64,000 bases of DNA from Cupriavidus sp. P-10. Lineage in GTDB: Bacteria; Pseudomonadota; Gammaproteobacteria; Burkholderiales; Burkholderiaceae. Positions 45,715 through 55,199 of the stretch are shown piece after piece. Within the stretch, counting starts at the first letter, position 1. Every line of letters starts with the position of its first letter. The position numbers and the translations under genes were made by a program. Below the pieces are notes generated by a model. It was not told the DNA's origin and searched no databases. It saw only the letters and a list, made by a program, of their open reading frames with translations. Where the stretch lies: assembly GCF_003402535.2 (NCBI RefSeq), contig NZ_AP025172.1:558001-622000 (forward strand), written 5' to 3'.

Positions 45715-47046
45715 GGTTCTTCACCGATTTCCGGGGAAGGCTGCCCGGATTTTCAGGAAGAAGTAATAGTCATCGCGGAAGCCGTAGGCCATGCGTTTGA
45801 TGACCTTGATCCGGTTGTTGATGCCTTCCACCAGATTGGTCCCCAGTGGCCAGCGGCTGTGGGCGAGGATGCCTGGCAGGTATGGCTTGAGCCGTTTGGC
45901 GAAGAGACATAGTGGGGCGATGCCGCTGGCCATGGCTCGGCCGTACCACTCATGCCAGAAGCGCCTGGCGTAGCCGGGATGCCGATATGCCCAAAGCGTC
46001 TTGAGGTCGTCCTTGAGCACGTAGACGGTCATCAGCGCCTTGTTGGCCGCCAGTATTTCCTCAAGCCGGATCTGATCGGCCTCACGCGTGACGTTCTCCC
46101 GATTGCGCAGCAGCAACCAGCGAGATGACTTGACCACCTTACGGGCGGTCTTGTCGCCGCGCAGCCGATTAGCCTCATCCACCCTGACGCGGTCGATGAC
46201 CTCACGGCCGTACTTGGCCACCACGTGGAACAGGTCATAGACAACCTCCGCTTGCGGGCAGTGCATCCGCACTTCAAGGTCGTAGGCGGTATTCATGTCC
46301 ATCACCGCGGCGCGAAGCCGGGCACAGCCTTCAGGGCCAAGCAGCTTGAAGAAGGGCCGGATTTCCTCTCGGGAGCGACCGCGCCCGACCCAGAGTACCC
46401 GCTTGCTCGACGGCTCGACGATGACTGTGGCATAGCGATGGCCCTTCTGGATCGCAAACTCGTCCATCGCGATCACCGTGACCCCGCTCAGATCGACCGG
46501 CCCCAATTCCCGCTCGAGATGGCGCAGATCGATGCGCTTGACCGTGGTCCAGGCCAACCGGTAGAAGCCCGCGACATGGCGCAACGACATAACCTTGCAT
46601 AGTCGCGCTACGCTGGCCGCTAACCGCGTCGTGACCCGCGCATAGGGCGCGAGCCAGTCCAGGCGCTCCAGCTTCGGGCCACATCGCCGGCAAGCTAGAC
46701 GAAGCCGCGGCACGACCAGCTCTACCGGAATCTCGAACACCGGAAGATCCCGCACGCGCCGCTCCACTCGGTCGTGGATACTGCTAACACCTCGACCACA
46801 GCCATCGCAGCACCGCCTCCGACGTGCCTTGGGTTCCAGCCGGATGATGCAAAAACGCTGCCCATTACGGGTCTCCTCCCAGCTATCGCGTAAGCGATAG
46901 CCTTCCCAGCAGCCGAGCTGGGCCATACAATCGCGTGGGGCCAACCTCCACCTTCCTGATTCTTGTTGTGTCGCAACTCCAAGATACCAGTGGTGGGCGG
47001 TTGGCCCTTTTTGTTTCTAAACGATCACGCAGATCGGCGAAGAACC
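45715..47046 (-). mobile_element. ISL3-family insertion sequence
   Basis: A 1332-base element. Left end GGTTCTTCACCGATTTCC, right end complementary to GGTTCTTCGCCGATCTGC. It is flanked by the direct repeat AAAACTTT (45707-45714 and 47047-47054), the 8-base target duplication expected for ISL3. The clean duplication and intact transposase indicate a recent insertion. Confidence 0.93.
45721..46926 (-). CDS. ISL3-family transposase
   Basis: A 401-residue transposase. Zinc-binding N-terminus with RRCCDGCGRGVSSIHDRVER and LRLACRRCGPKLERLDWLAP, then the DDE core: VIAMDEFAIQKGHRYATVIV (Asp), VMDMNTAYDLEVRMHCPQAE (Asp) and the late Glu in NLVEGINNRIKVIKRMAYGF. Length and motifs are those of a complete ISL3 enzyme. 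ATG 46926 (MAQLGCWEGYRL) fits the family start; an in-frame ATG lies six codons upstream. Confidence 0.92.
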   Translation of the reverse strand: MAQLGCWEGYRLRDSWEETRNGQRFCIIRLEPKARRRRCCDGCGRGVSSIHDRVERRVRDLPVFEIPVELVVPRLRLACRRCGPKLERLDWLAPYARVTTRLAASVARLCKVMSLRHVAGFYRLAWTTVKRIDLRHLERELGPVDLSGVTVIAMDEFAIQKGHRYATVIVEPSSKRVLWVGRGRSREEIRPFFKLLGPEGCARLRAAVMDMNTAYDLEVRMHCPQAEVVYDLFHVVAKYGREVIDRVRVDEANRLRGDKTARKVVKSSRWLLLRNRENVTREADQIRLEEILAANKALMTVYVLKDDLKTLWAYRHPGYARRFWHEWYGRAMASGIAPLCLFAKRLKPYLPGILAHSRWPLGTNLVEGINNRIKVIKRMAYGFRDDYYFFLKIRAAFPGNR

Positions 47047-48082
47047 AAAACTTTCCCCGGGTCCTTTCCATGAGTTGGATGTCCTGTTCGGAGGGCGCCT
47101 TGTTCGTGGAATTGGCTGTGTCAACCTTCTTTCTCCGCCACGAGTCCACGCTACCCTGGAGCACCACGGTATCGTGAAGAAGAGATTTGGGGCCGCCAGC
47201 TTCACCTAAGTTCCGAGCCAGTTCATAGAGCCCGCTCCAGTGAAAGATTCCCTTCGCGAATTTCTCGGTCTGATTGGCTGTCGTTGCAGAGGGCTGATAC
47301 CAATGCATGTTGCTGGCTGCCAGTTTCGCCAATCGGTTGACCATTGCCATTCGTTTGGCAAAGACCGCCTGCCCATCGTGCCAGATTGCCTTGGCTTTCG
47401 CAGCGTTGATGGCATGAGGACCCGTGTTCGGACGCGGCTCCACAAAAGCGCGAATGTCTGCCGGAGAGAATGAGAACTCGGGATGGGTCCGGACGGTGCG
47501 CTTTGCGCGCCAATCGGCCTCGTTGCAGTCGGCACAAATGACCGTCTTGTCAAAGGCCGACAAGCCAAGTGCCGTTCGGATCGCGAACTTCTCCGCATGG
47601 CCATTGGCAACGACTGCTTTCCTCTTGATCGCTTCGGCCTGGAACCTCGTGCGGACAGAGTCTTGGATATGGTCGTGATGCGCGTGAAGAAGGCCCATCA
47701 GGAATTGGTGTTGATCAAGACGAACGATCTGGGCCTTGCATCGGCCGCAAGCGGGACATTCCCAGTCCGGGCCGGTCATCACCCACCACTTGTTGACGCG
47801 TATGCCTTTGGCGCCAAACTTCTTTTTGAGGCTGAGCATGATCGACGAATGCTCCGTGTCGATACCGGAGAGAATGCGATCTCGCAGAAGCTCACGCAAC
47901 TCCAAGACACTCGTTACCTTTCGAAAATCCACCTGTCAAGCTCCCCAAATAGTTGCTGTTGCTCGCTTGGCAATTCGTTCGCTACTCTCGATATACGGCA
48001 GAAGCGGGGAATAGTTTAGAGCGGTGCGGGCAGACATTCTCCAAGGTGGGGGGCGGCCAACCACGCCGGAAGGGCAAAGACT

Positions 48083-48445
48083 ATGACCACGTGGGCCACA
48101 ATTCGGAGTACATTGACAGCCCTCTGTCGAGGACACCCATCGGAAAAATCCGCCATGCGCGCCCGGGACGTGGAAGCTGCGCTTATGATCCGCTGCGCGG
48201 CGGTCGCACGCGAGCCTGCGGCGTCCGCGCTTGACCAGCGCGAGGCCAACGTGTTCCGGCTGGCCGCTATGGTTGTGCAATCGTGCTTCCCGAGCGAAGC
48301 CTCGCACCTGATGCAGGCCAGCGAGCGCTACTTTGCTGCGCATCCCACCGAACGACTGCCTGCGCAAGTGGTGGTTGCCAAGGGCTGGGTGACCAACCTG
48401 CCTCGCCTGCGCGACCGGCTCAGCCACACTTTCCGATTTCATTGA
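48083..48445 (+). CDS. Hypothetical protein (120 aa)
   Basis: An open frame whose C-terminal 100 residues look protein-like: MRARDVEAALMIRCAAVARE, VFRLAAMVVQSCFPSEASHL, MQASERYFAAHPTERL. ATG 48155 with GGAAAAAT upstream is a plausible alternative start and would give 96 residues. A competing minus-strand frame is more compositionally biased. No family recognised; helical and soluble by appearance. Confidence 0.4.
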   Translation: MTTWATIRSTLTALCRGHPSEKSAMRARDVEAALMIRCAAVAREPAASALDQREANVFRLAAMVVQSCFPSEASHLMQASERYFAAHPTERLPAQVVVAKGWVTNLPRLRDRLSHTFRFH

Positions 48446-48986
48446 AGCCAGGCCGCGGACGATCAAATAGCGCCTGTCTTTGTCGCGGTTGGCCAAGTCC
48501 AGACAGCGCGCTCTGGTCAGTTGCTCGTCCATGATGCCGTGTCTGATGTCGGCATTGTCATCCGCAACTCATAAGTCGCAAATCGTGGGCGGGCGCCTTT
48601 TGTGTAGCCGTGGACTGGAGACCGAGCCGCCGGGACAGACGATAACGAGGCCTGCGCGGGATGAAGGCCTTGTTGTCGATGGTCCTGTGCTAGCCAGAAA
48701 GATGACAACGGCCAACATCTAACATATGACTTTGTTGTCGCAATCAACTACTCAGAATTCCTTCCAATCACTGACAATGTTGGAATGTTGATAATTAGGC
48801 ACATTCAGGCCGAGTACTGGTTAGGTGCTGAGCGGGATTCTCTGCGTCGTCCGAGCGTCGCTGCATCGTGATGATGCATCGTGAGATAGCCAAGCGCCCC
48901 CAGTCCCCCAGTTAGCGATGCGGCGCTAGTTGCTGAGTCGTTTCGGACCCCCCAGTTGTAAGGAAGCAGTTCTGAACAGCGGATTT
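48446..48986. other. Intergenic before the pPIWI-RE gene end
   Basis: About 540 bases, locally A+T-rich around 48720-48810. No gene, tRNA or clear inverted repeat seen. Confidence 0.45.
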
Positions 48987-51743
48987 CTATGCGCGCATAT
49001 ACTCGGAGAGTTTTTCGATAATTCGCAACGGAGTCGGGGTCGTGACCCAGGGCTCATTCCTCGCCGTCAACATCCCGGCACGCAAATGCTGGGCAAAGGA
49101 TGCGAGTTGTAGGTTCGAGTCCTGTGGCTGCTTCTGGAGGATCACGAACTCCACCGCTCGCGAGGTCAAATGCTGCTTGTCGGGTTGCGCGGGAAACATC
49201 GCAAATGCTTCACTCGCTTCGTTTGCCTTTGATGAAGCGGGTAGCAAAATTGAGCGGTAGCAGCTTGCGCCACGTTTGTGGTGTGTCGAAGGCTTGGCCA
49301 ATGACCAAAACGTGGGCGCCGACGTACCTTCCACCTCAAACAATCTCTGTGTGGATGTCCAGGAGCGGATGGGCATCCCGTATTCGGTGCTGTGCCCGTG
49401 AAATTTCTCTTGTCCGATAGCTGGCGCTTGTTCTCGCACCCTCAGCACCCGTAGCATCGGCCAACGTTGTGACAGCACGACGCCAGCGGCTATTTGGCGT
49501 TGCGGCGTACGCACGCCGACGTCACCGAGCCAAGAGGCCAGACGAGCCGTTCGCGTAGAGTCAATAAACACGACTGCGCTGGGATCAAGCGACGTTATGT
49601 CATCGAACGTGTCCGCGAAAAAATTGGCCAGCAGCATGCGCTGATCAGCATGCGTACGCGGCAATTCGACGCGGCGAGAGGCGAGATACTTTGCACCTTG
49701 GTCAAACCGCATCCAAGGCGACATGACGTGCTCTGCCTCAGCATGGGCGAATCGCACCCAAGATTCACCGGTGGCGCACTCCAAGCGCGTGGCAACGAGC
49801 ACCGACTGTTGGCGGTCCCACTCGGTGTGTACCTGAAGCGAGCTCACCGCGCATGCCCACTGTGGTGCCCCCGGATGGGAGCCGAAGCAGGCTTCCCGCG
49901 CCTGTCTCAAGCCCCAGACAAAGCCGGCGTGCCCAAACGCCAGGTCCAGGACAGATGCCTGTAAACGGGGAAGGAATCGATCCATTCTGCCGGGCTCGCT
50001 GGGCAATAGGTACTGTACCGTGCAACCCCTGCTGCTCAGCGCCGTTCGCGCGGCCAATTTGTTGACATTATCATCGGGCTTCCTCTGTCCGTCCCCGGTC
50101 TCATAGAACAGAGGAGCTTGGATGAGGATCATCGCGCGATCAGGCACGCCAATTTGATCGACAAACTTTTGCCATTCACGCACTCGTGCATCGAATCGCT
50201 GCTTCCTTGATCCCGTGTCGACTGGCAATAGGATCCTAGGCCCGTGTGTGTTCAGCGGCAAGGGTGCACTGAATACCTCGGTATTGTCTCCGAGGATTGC
50301 GCTCGCAGTCGTCTTGACCCACTCGATATCGTCGGCGGTATAGCTTAGAAAGTAAATTCTCTGTCTTCCCGCATCAGTGGCATATGCTGTGTCTTTGACT
50401 AGTGTTTGAATGGCCTGAACGACTCGGTCGTGCGCAGGATCCGGGGTGGGCGGCTGCAATCTGAACCACCGGTTCGACGGCGCCAAGGTTGCAGTCTCAA
50501 TTGCGCTTTCGGTGTCGGTATCGTCAATACCATGGCGCGCAAGCAGTCTAGCCACGGCAACCTCGGCCTTCAGAACGCTCAGTGGAGGAGTTTTGTGCCG
50601 TATTGGCTTCCTCGCACTGAATCCCGAGAAGGGCCGTAGACCGAATCCTTCGAGCGCATTGGCGGCGGATGCAAAGGCATCGGCTTGGTCGACGAGAGGG
50701 ACGCCAGCTTGTAGGTTGGATCGACTTGCCTCGGCAACTTCAGCCTTCACCATTACGACCACGCTGGCACGCTCGTCGCAAGGGTAGCGAAGCACGTCTT
50801 CATCCTGATAGCCAATCACCAGGTCCAGTGCATGTTCGTAGACGGGATAGCCAAGATCGGTGACCCAGGCGTCCTTGCGTCGCATCACGCTAAAGCGATA
50901 TGCGCTGTTAGGCCGAGCATGATGGGGAAACACGTATCCCCCGATGGTAGGGCTGGCAGGATACCGATTGTTCAAACTATCTGCCCACCGGCGCCGTTTA
51001 AACTTCAGATAGACGATCGGTTTAGTCGCACCAGGAAGTGTCTCTAGCGAGATCTCGCAGACCAAACTGAAGTACCCCCCAGCCGCATGGTGAGGGCGTG
51101 TCATGACTTCCGCCTTGTTTCCCTCTGGGCTCCCGACGACCCGTACCACCGGGCCCAATTCTGGAAACAGTTCCTTACCGGCAAGCTGCGATGCGAGCCA
51201 GCCTGCTGTGATATTGAACGGCGAGAACGCCCCAGACTTTCCCGCCGTATCCCATGGAAACACTTGTACCTGCGACTGGGCGAATTGAATCACCTGGTTG
51301 CTTTCATTGAGCTTGCGCAGTGCGGAGATGCCGAGCGTATACGCGTCTCGGCCTTGGCTGAAATGGGATAATGCGCCTTCCGACCACCGAGCGAAAGCAT
51401 CCCGCACGCATTCGCTATAGTCCTGTCCTTTCTGGCAGGGCAGGAAACCCCACGGCCCGGGCTCCTTAGTGAGGTCGGGGAAAGAGCGCAGTCCAATGTC
51501 ATCCTTCAGGGCGGTCCAATCTTCAATCTCCAATTGAAGCTGCGCGCGTAGACTGGCGAAGGGCAGGTGAACAAATGCTTCTTCATCCTTGTCTCTCGCG
51601 CGATTCGTTGCCTCGTCACGAATTTGCTTCAGAATCCGAAGGACGTCTGTGGTCCAGCGGATGGCCAAAACGTTATGGACCAACGGTGGAGCGTCTTCGG
51701 AGAACTCGAGCGCGAATGCCACATCTCGGACAGCGGTCGTCAT
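48987..51743 (-). CDS. pPIWI-RE protein (PIWI-like nuclease-fold effector)
   Basis: A 918-residue protein that I assign to the pPIWI-RE family (DUF3962/DUF3893 type), a divergent branch of PIWI/Argonaute. The N-terminal half (about 1-430) would be the family-specific module. A MID-like region follows (RIYFLSYTADDIEWVKTTAS). The RNase-H-like part holds AMILIQAPLFYETGDGQRKP, NKLAARTALSSRGCTVQYLL, AVVFIDSTRTARLASWLGDV and VLRVREQAP, where the family's conserved Arg and Glu may lie. ATG 51743 overlaps the helicase stop (ATGA), and the three-gene order matches the known system. The assignment rests on motif memory and context, not a search. Confidence 0.75.
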   Translation of the reverse strand: MTTAVRDVAFALEFSEDAPPLVHNVLAIRWTTDVLRILKQIRDEATNRARDKDEEAFVHLPFASLRAQLQLEIEDWTALKDDIGLRSFPDLTKEPGPWGFLPCQKGQDYSECVRDAFARWSEGALSHFSQGRDAYTLGISALRKLNESNQVIQFAQSQVQVFPWDTAGKSGAFSPFNITAGWLASQLAGKELFPELGPVVRVVGSPEGNKAEVMTRPHHAAGGYFSLVCEISLETLPGATKPIVYLKFKRRRWADSLNNRYPASPTIGGYVFPHHARPNSAYRFSVMRRKDAWVTDLGYPVYEHALDLVIGYQDEDVLRYPCDERASVVVMVKAEVAEASRSNLQAGVPLVDQADAFASAANALEGFGLRPFSGFSARKPIRHKTPPLSVLKAEVAVARLLARHGIDDTDTESAIETATLAPSNRWFRLQPPTPDPAHDRVVQAIQTLVKDTAYATDAGRQRIYFLSYTADDIEWVKTTASAILGDNTEVFSAPLPLNTHGPRILLPVDTGSRKQRFDARVREWQKFVDQIGVPDRAMILIQAPLFYETGDGQRKPDDNVNKLAARTALSSRGCTVQYLLPSEPGRMDRFLPRLQASVLDLAFGHAGFVWGLRQAREACFGSHPGAPQWACAVSSLQVHTEWDRQQSVLVATRLECATGESWVRFAHAEAEHVMSPWMRFDQGAKYLASRRVELPRTHADQRMLLANFFADTFDDITSLDPSAVVFIDSTRTARLASWLGDVGVRTPQRQIAAGVVLSQRWPMLRVLRVREQAPAIGQEKFHGHSTEYGMPIRSWTSTQRLFEVEGTSAPTFWSLAKPSTHHKRGASCYRSILLPASSKANEASEAFAMFPAQPDKQHLTSRAVEFVILQKQPQDSNLQLASFAQHLRAGMLTARNEPWVTTPTPLRIIEKLSEYMRA

Positions 51744-54700
51744 GTTCCTGCCTCTTGTTGGATGGGAGAGTCTGCAACCCACAGGGGGTTATCCGTCCAA
51801 GGCTCATCCTGGCTAGCGTCTTCTCGCGCGAACGCAACTTTCAGGCCCTTGGTCTTCGATAACGGATCAAGGAAAGCGCCGTAGAGAGCTCGGTATAGCG
51901 CAGCTTCCTTGGGATCCTCAGCCGCCGCACCACGCTCGAGCAGCCGGCGAAGTTGAACGAGCATGCTGCTGGTCTCCGTATCCGCTTCGCCCTTGGCCGA
52001 GCGCTCCGCCCATGCGCGATCAATGAAGAAGCACTGAACAGGGCAGCCATTGCGCATCGCACGGCCAATCGTCTGTAACAGTGAGACAGCGATATTTGCT
52101 GTGAAAGGCTCAAACAGGTCGCCCAGTGCACGTGCGTATAGGGGGCGCCGCAGCAACCTGCCAACCTTTTGATAGGCTTGCCGGCGTGCAGCCAGCAAGC
52201 GCTTACCGATCTCTTCCACGGACACGGAGTCATCGTCGCAAAGATCGAAGTCGAGCGTGGCGCGCGCCGCCATGCTTACAGGCAGGCTCATGTCATTGGG
52301 CGCCGGATGTGGACGCGTCAAAAAGTACAGCGACCCGAGAGCCGCATCGCGCAGGCGCGGACCGGACGTGAAGACAATATTTGTGCCGCGACCCAGTGCC
52401 CCGTAAGGAAATATGAGCAACTTCCACGTCTCATCATCACCCAGGCTCTCCACGCGAGACGACGTCACATACCCTTCGGTTGGTCCAACGTCAGGTAAGT
52501 CATCCACAACCGCAATAACGCGGCCGCGCCATGCGGGTAGCCGCTGATCAATGAACTGCTTCAACCGGCGAGCTTGATCATAGCTGTTGACAACGAATGC
52601 GGCGCGCCGTGCTATGCCATGGCGCACGTCAAAGTGGTCGCAATCGCGGGCGAGTTGAGAGTCCGTTAGTCCCCCGTCTAACAATGCGAAGGCCATTTTT
52701 TCAAGGTTCGCCATGCGCACGCTGTCTGATCTTTCGCCGCTGAAGCGCAGGAAGGTGGGCGAATCTGAGACATGTCCATCCGCGATGGGGCGAAACTCGT
52801 ACATTGAGGGGGCGACGTCCTCACGCTCAGGGGAAACGCGCTGCAGGACGTAGTGGGGGGGCACAGCGATATGGTGAGCGGGACTGGGCGGTAGGTAACT
52901 CGTCGCGCTGGTAAGCAGTACCGCGGGGCCATCGAACATGCCATCCTGTCGCCGATTCCACTCATGTAGCCGGTACATTAGCAGTCGAGGTGTGCCAGCG
53001 AACACGACATACTGTAGTTGTACGTCTGTGGCATGCGCCAAAGGGTCGCGTTGAGAGGGCGTCGAGAAGAAGCGAACCCCACTCAAGCTGCCCAAGATAT
53101 TGTCGGGTGTTGCCAGCAGCAAGGAGCGCGATGCAAGTTCGTCGATGCGGACAGGATCAAGCAAGCCCTGTGCTGTCATGTCGCTGAGCTTTGGGGACAG
53201 GCGACGATAGCTCAGGATCGTGAATGTCACCGGCAGCAGCAGCCCAACCAATTGCTGCGCCTCTGCCTCACTCGACACTCGCCGAACATCACGTAAGCGT
53301 CGAGCAATCTGTTTAACGAGGTTGGATAGTTCCTGCAGGCTTGACTCGGCGAGCCAGTTGGTCATCAACTGGCAGAGATCGCTGTGCAGGCTTGATGCAT
53401 CTTCCGCGGACATGTGAAAAGCGCTAACCAAGCGCATTGTCACATCAGCGGGAATCGCGACGCTGACTGATCTCGTACCTCGCAGTTGGAATGCTTGAAT
53501 CGCGGCATTCTCCCACAACTCACACAGCGCATCCTTTGACTGCGCCTGCGGATCCGCTCCAAAGTCGTCGCTCAACGAACTGACTCGCTTAGGAGAGAGC
53601 CAGTCGCCAATAATTCGCAAAGGGGACATCAGCAATCCGTCGAACGCCTTGCGCAGATCTTCCGTTAGGCGCAGGATGGCATGTGTCAACGCGACGTTCA
53701 GCTTCTCGAACTCCGCGATCTCGATTGCCAATTGGGCATATTCGACGCCATGTAAGACCGCGTTTTGTCCCGACGCGATGGGCTGTAGAGTACTTCGTTG
53801 AACTTGTCGATGAAATGAAACGGTCGTGGCCTGAAAGACTAAGTTCCGCAATACCACCTCGATCGAGATCCTGTTGCGCTCGGTCGGCCTCATCGAAGAT
53901 CACGAGGTCAAAGGATCTTGCAATCAGCTCGAAGTAGCGCTCATCGAGAAGTGTCGTATGAGCTGGGACGCGGGTATCCGCGGACAAGATGTGTCCTAAC
54001 CAAATATTTGCGTTTGGCAAGTCTGCGGCGGCGCGTGTGTACCCGCACAGGGACCAAACAGGGCATAGCCTGCGCTTCAGTGTGCCATCGCTGGTCGCTT
54101 TGCTAGTGTTGTCGTTGACGGGATTCTGCAGAACCCTGGTGCAAAAGGAGTCGGCGATGCCAAAGGCAGAATTTGGTGCTTCGGTGAGGGACGGCAGAGC
54201 GCAGACGCCTTCAAACAGATGAGCACTGTCGCAGGACGCTCCGAAACCACGGAGGGGATCGCCTGTTGCCAGTGATTCAGCAAGTTTGTGAGCATGTCGA
54301 AGTCGCGTTTCGCGTGACTGCCCGACTAGCAGGCCAGCACGGACATCGTATCGACGCAAGTCATCGAGATACTGGCGGCATACCTCGATGGATGGAAAGA
54401 AGACTGCAACCTTGAGTCCCCGGCTGCCGAGATAGCGCAGCAAACACATGAGAAGCGTTGTTTTTCCTGCCCCCGGTAGCCCTATCAGATGCTTCAGACC
54501 TTCTAGGTACAACGTCGATTCGACGTTGAAGTCGCCGTTGTTGTCGATGCTATGCAGCGCAACGGACTGCAGACGTTGCTGCCAGTTGCCACGCCTCGGT
54601 GATTGGAGTCGTTCGTCAATGGCGTCCATTTCACTTGCTTCCGCCAGCAAGTCAGTCCACGGAATCACATGACGCCGCTGCGGCGGTCGGCTGGTTTCGT

Positions 54701-55199
54701 GAGCGCGAGGTAGCGGCAAGTTCGCGGGCAATGCATGAACCGGATAGCGGCGCGATTCACCGCCAAACTGGACGTGAATGGCGATCGGCTTGTCGGATTC
54801 CGCCAACGTCTGATCATGCGCATCGGGCGTGTGAGGCGTCTTTAGTGCAGCCAGTGCCTCGCTGAGCTCCGGCGCGACGATGTCGAATCTCGGCTTGATG
54901 GCCAGAGAGCGCTCATCGATGCGAAATAGACGGCGATGCGTCGATGCTAGGGCGGAATCGTTGTGCCGCACCGCAGCGGCCTTCAGTGCGGCAATCGTCG
55001 AGAGTCCATTGCATGCTCGACGGAGATTGTCGAGTTCAATCTCCCGATCACGCAACAAGGGTGCACGAGCCACACTACGGAAGCCCATGAGAAGCGCCGG
55101 TGCGTGCTGGAGCGTGTGCAGATCCAGCTCGTGGACAAAGTAGGCGCACAATAGGTCCAGCCGATGGAGGCCGAGGGATTGTAGACGTTTAACGGTCAC
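51740..55199 (-). CDS. DinG-type superfamily 2 helicase, frameshifted
   Basis: Two overlapping frames (55199-53589 and 53893-51740) form one helicase. The first has Walker A LIGLPGAGKTTLL near residue 240 and Walker B DLVIFDEADRAQQDLD near 455. The second holds the C-terminal half with LLTSATSYLP, LLIFPYGALGRGTNIVFTSG and the arginine-finger motif VSLLQTIGRAMRNG. The span is 3460 bases, one over a multiple of three, so one net base change would give about 1152 residues. The shift lies between about 53870 and 53589, where a TGAAA tandem pair sits at 53811-53820. The gene overlaps its neighbours on both sides by four bases. It may be inactive, or the shift may be a sequencing error. Confidence 0.75.

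Larger units (their letters stand above)
45333..47932 (-). pseudogene. Two-module zinc/HNH-like protein gene, split by ISL3
   Basis: The gene runs 47932-47047 and, after the insertion sequence, 45706-45333. Removing the IS and one copy of the 8-base target duplication restores an in-frame product of 419 residues (886 + 374 = 1260 bases). The first module has WECPACGRCK, LLHAHHDH and VICADCNEADWRAK, a Cys/His layout like HNH nucleases. The second has WTCDCCGRTRYQC and MCEDCSN. Both end in a PRP..xPH.I.NAK-type segment (PRPNTGPHAINAAKA and PRPHSPHGIDNAKVD), so the protein is an internal duplication. Function unknown; the nuclease idea rests on motif layout only. Confidence 0.75.

Noticed and set aside
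46883..47046. C-terminal 50 codons of the zinc-protein ORF as called
   Set aside because: They are read from the right end of the ISL3 element; the real continuation is at 45706-45333.
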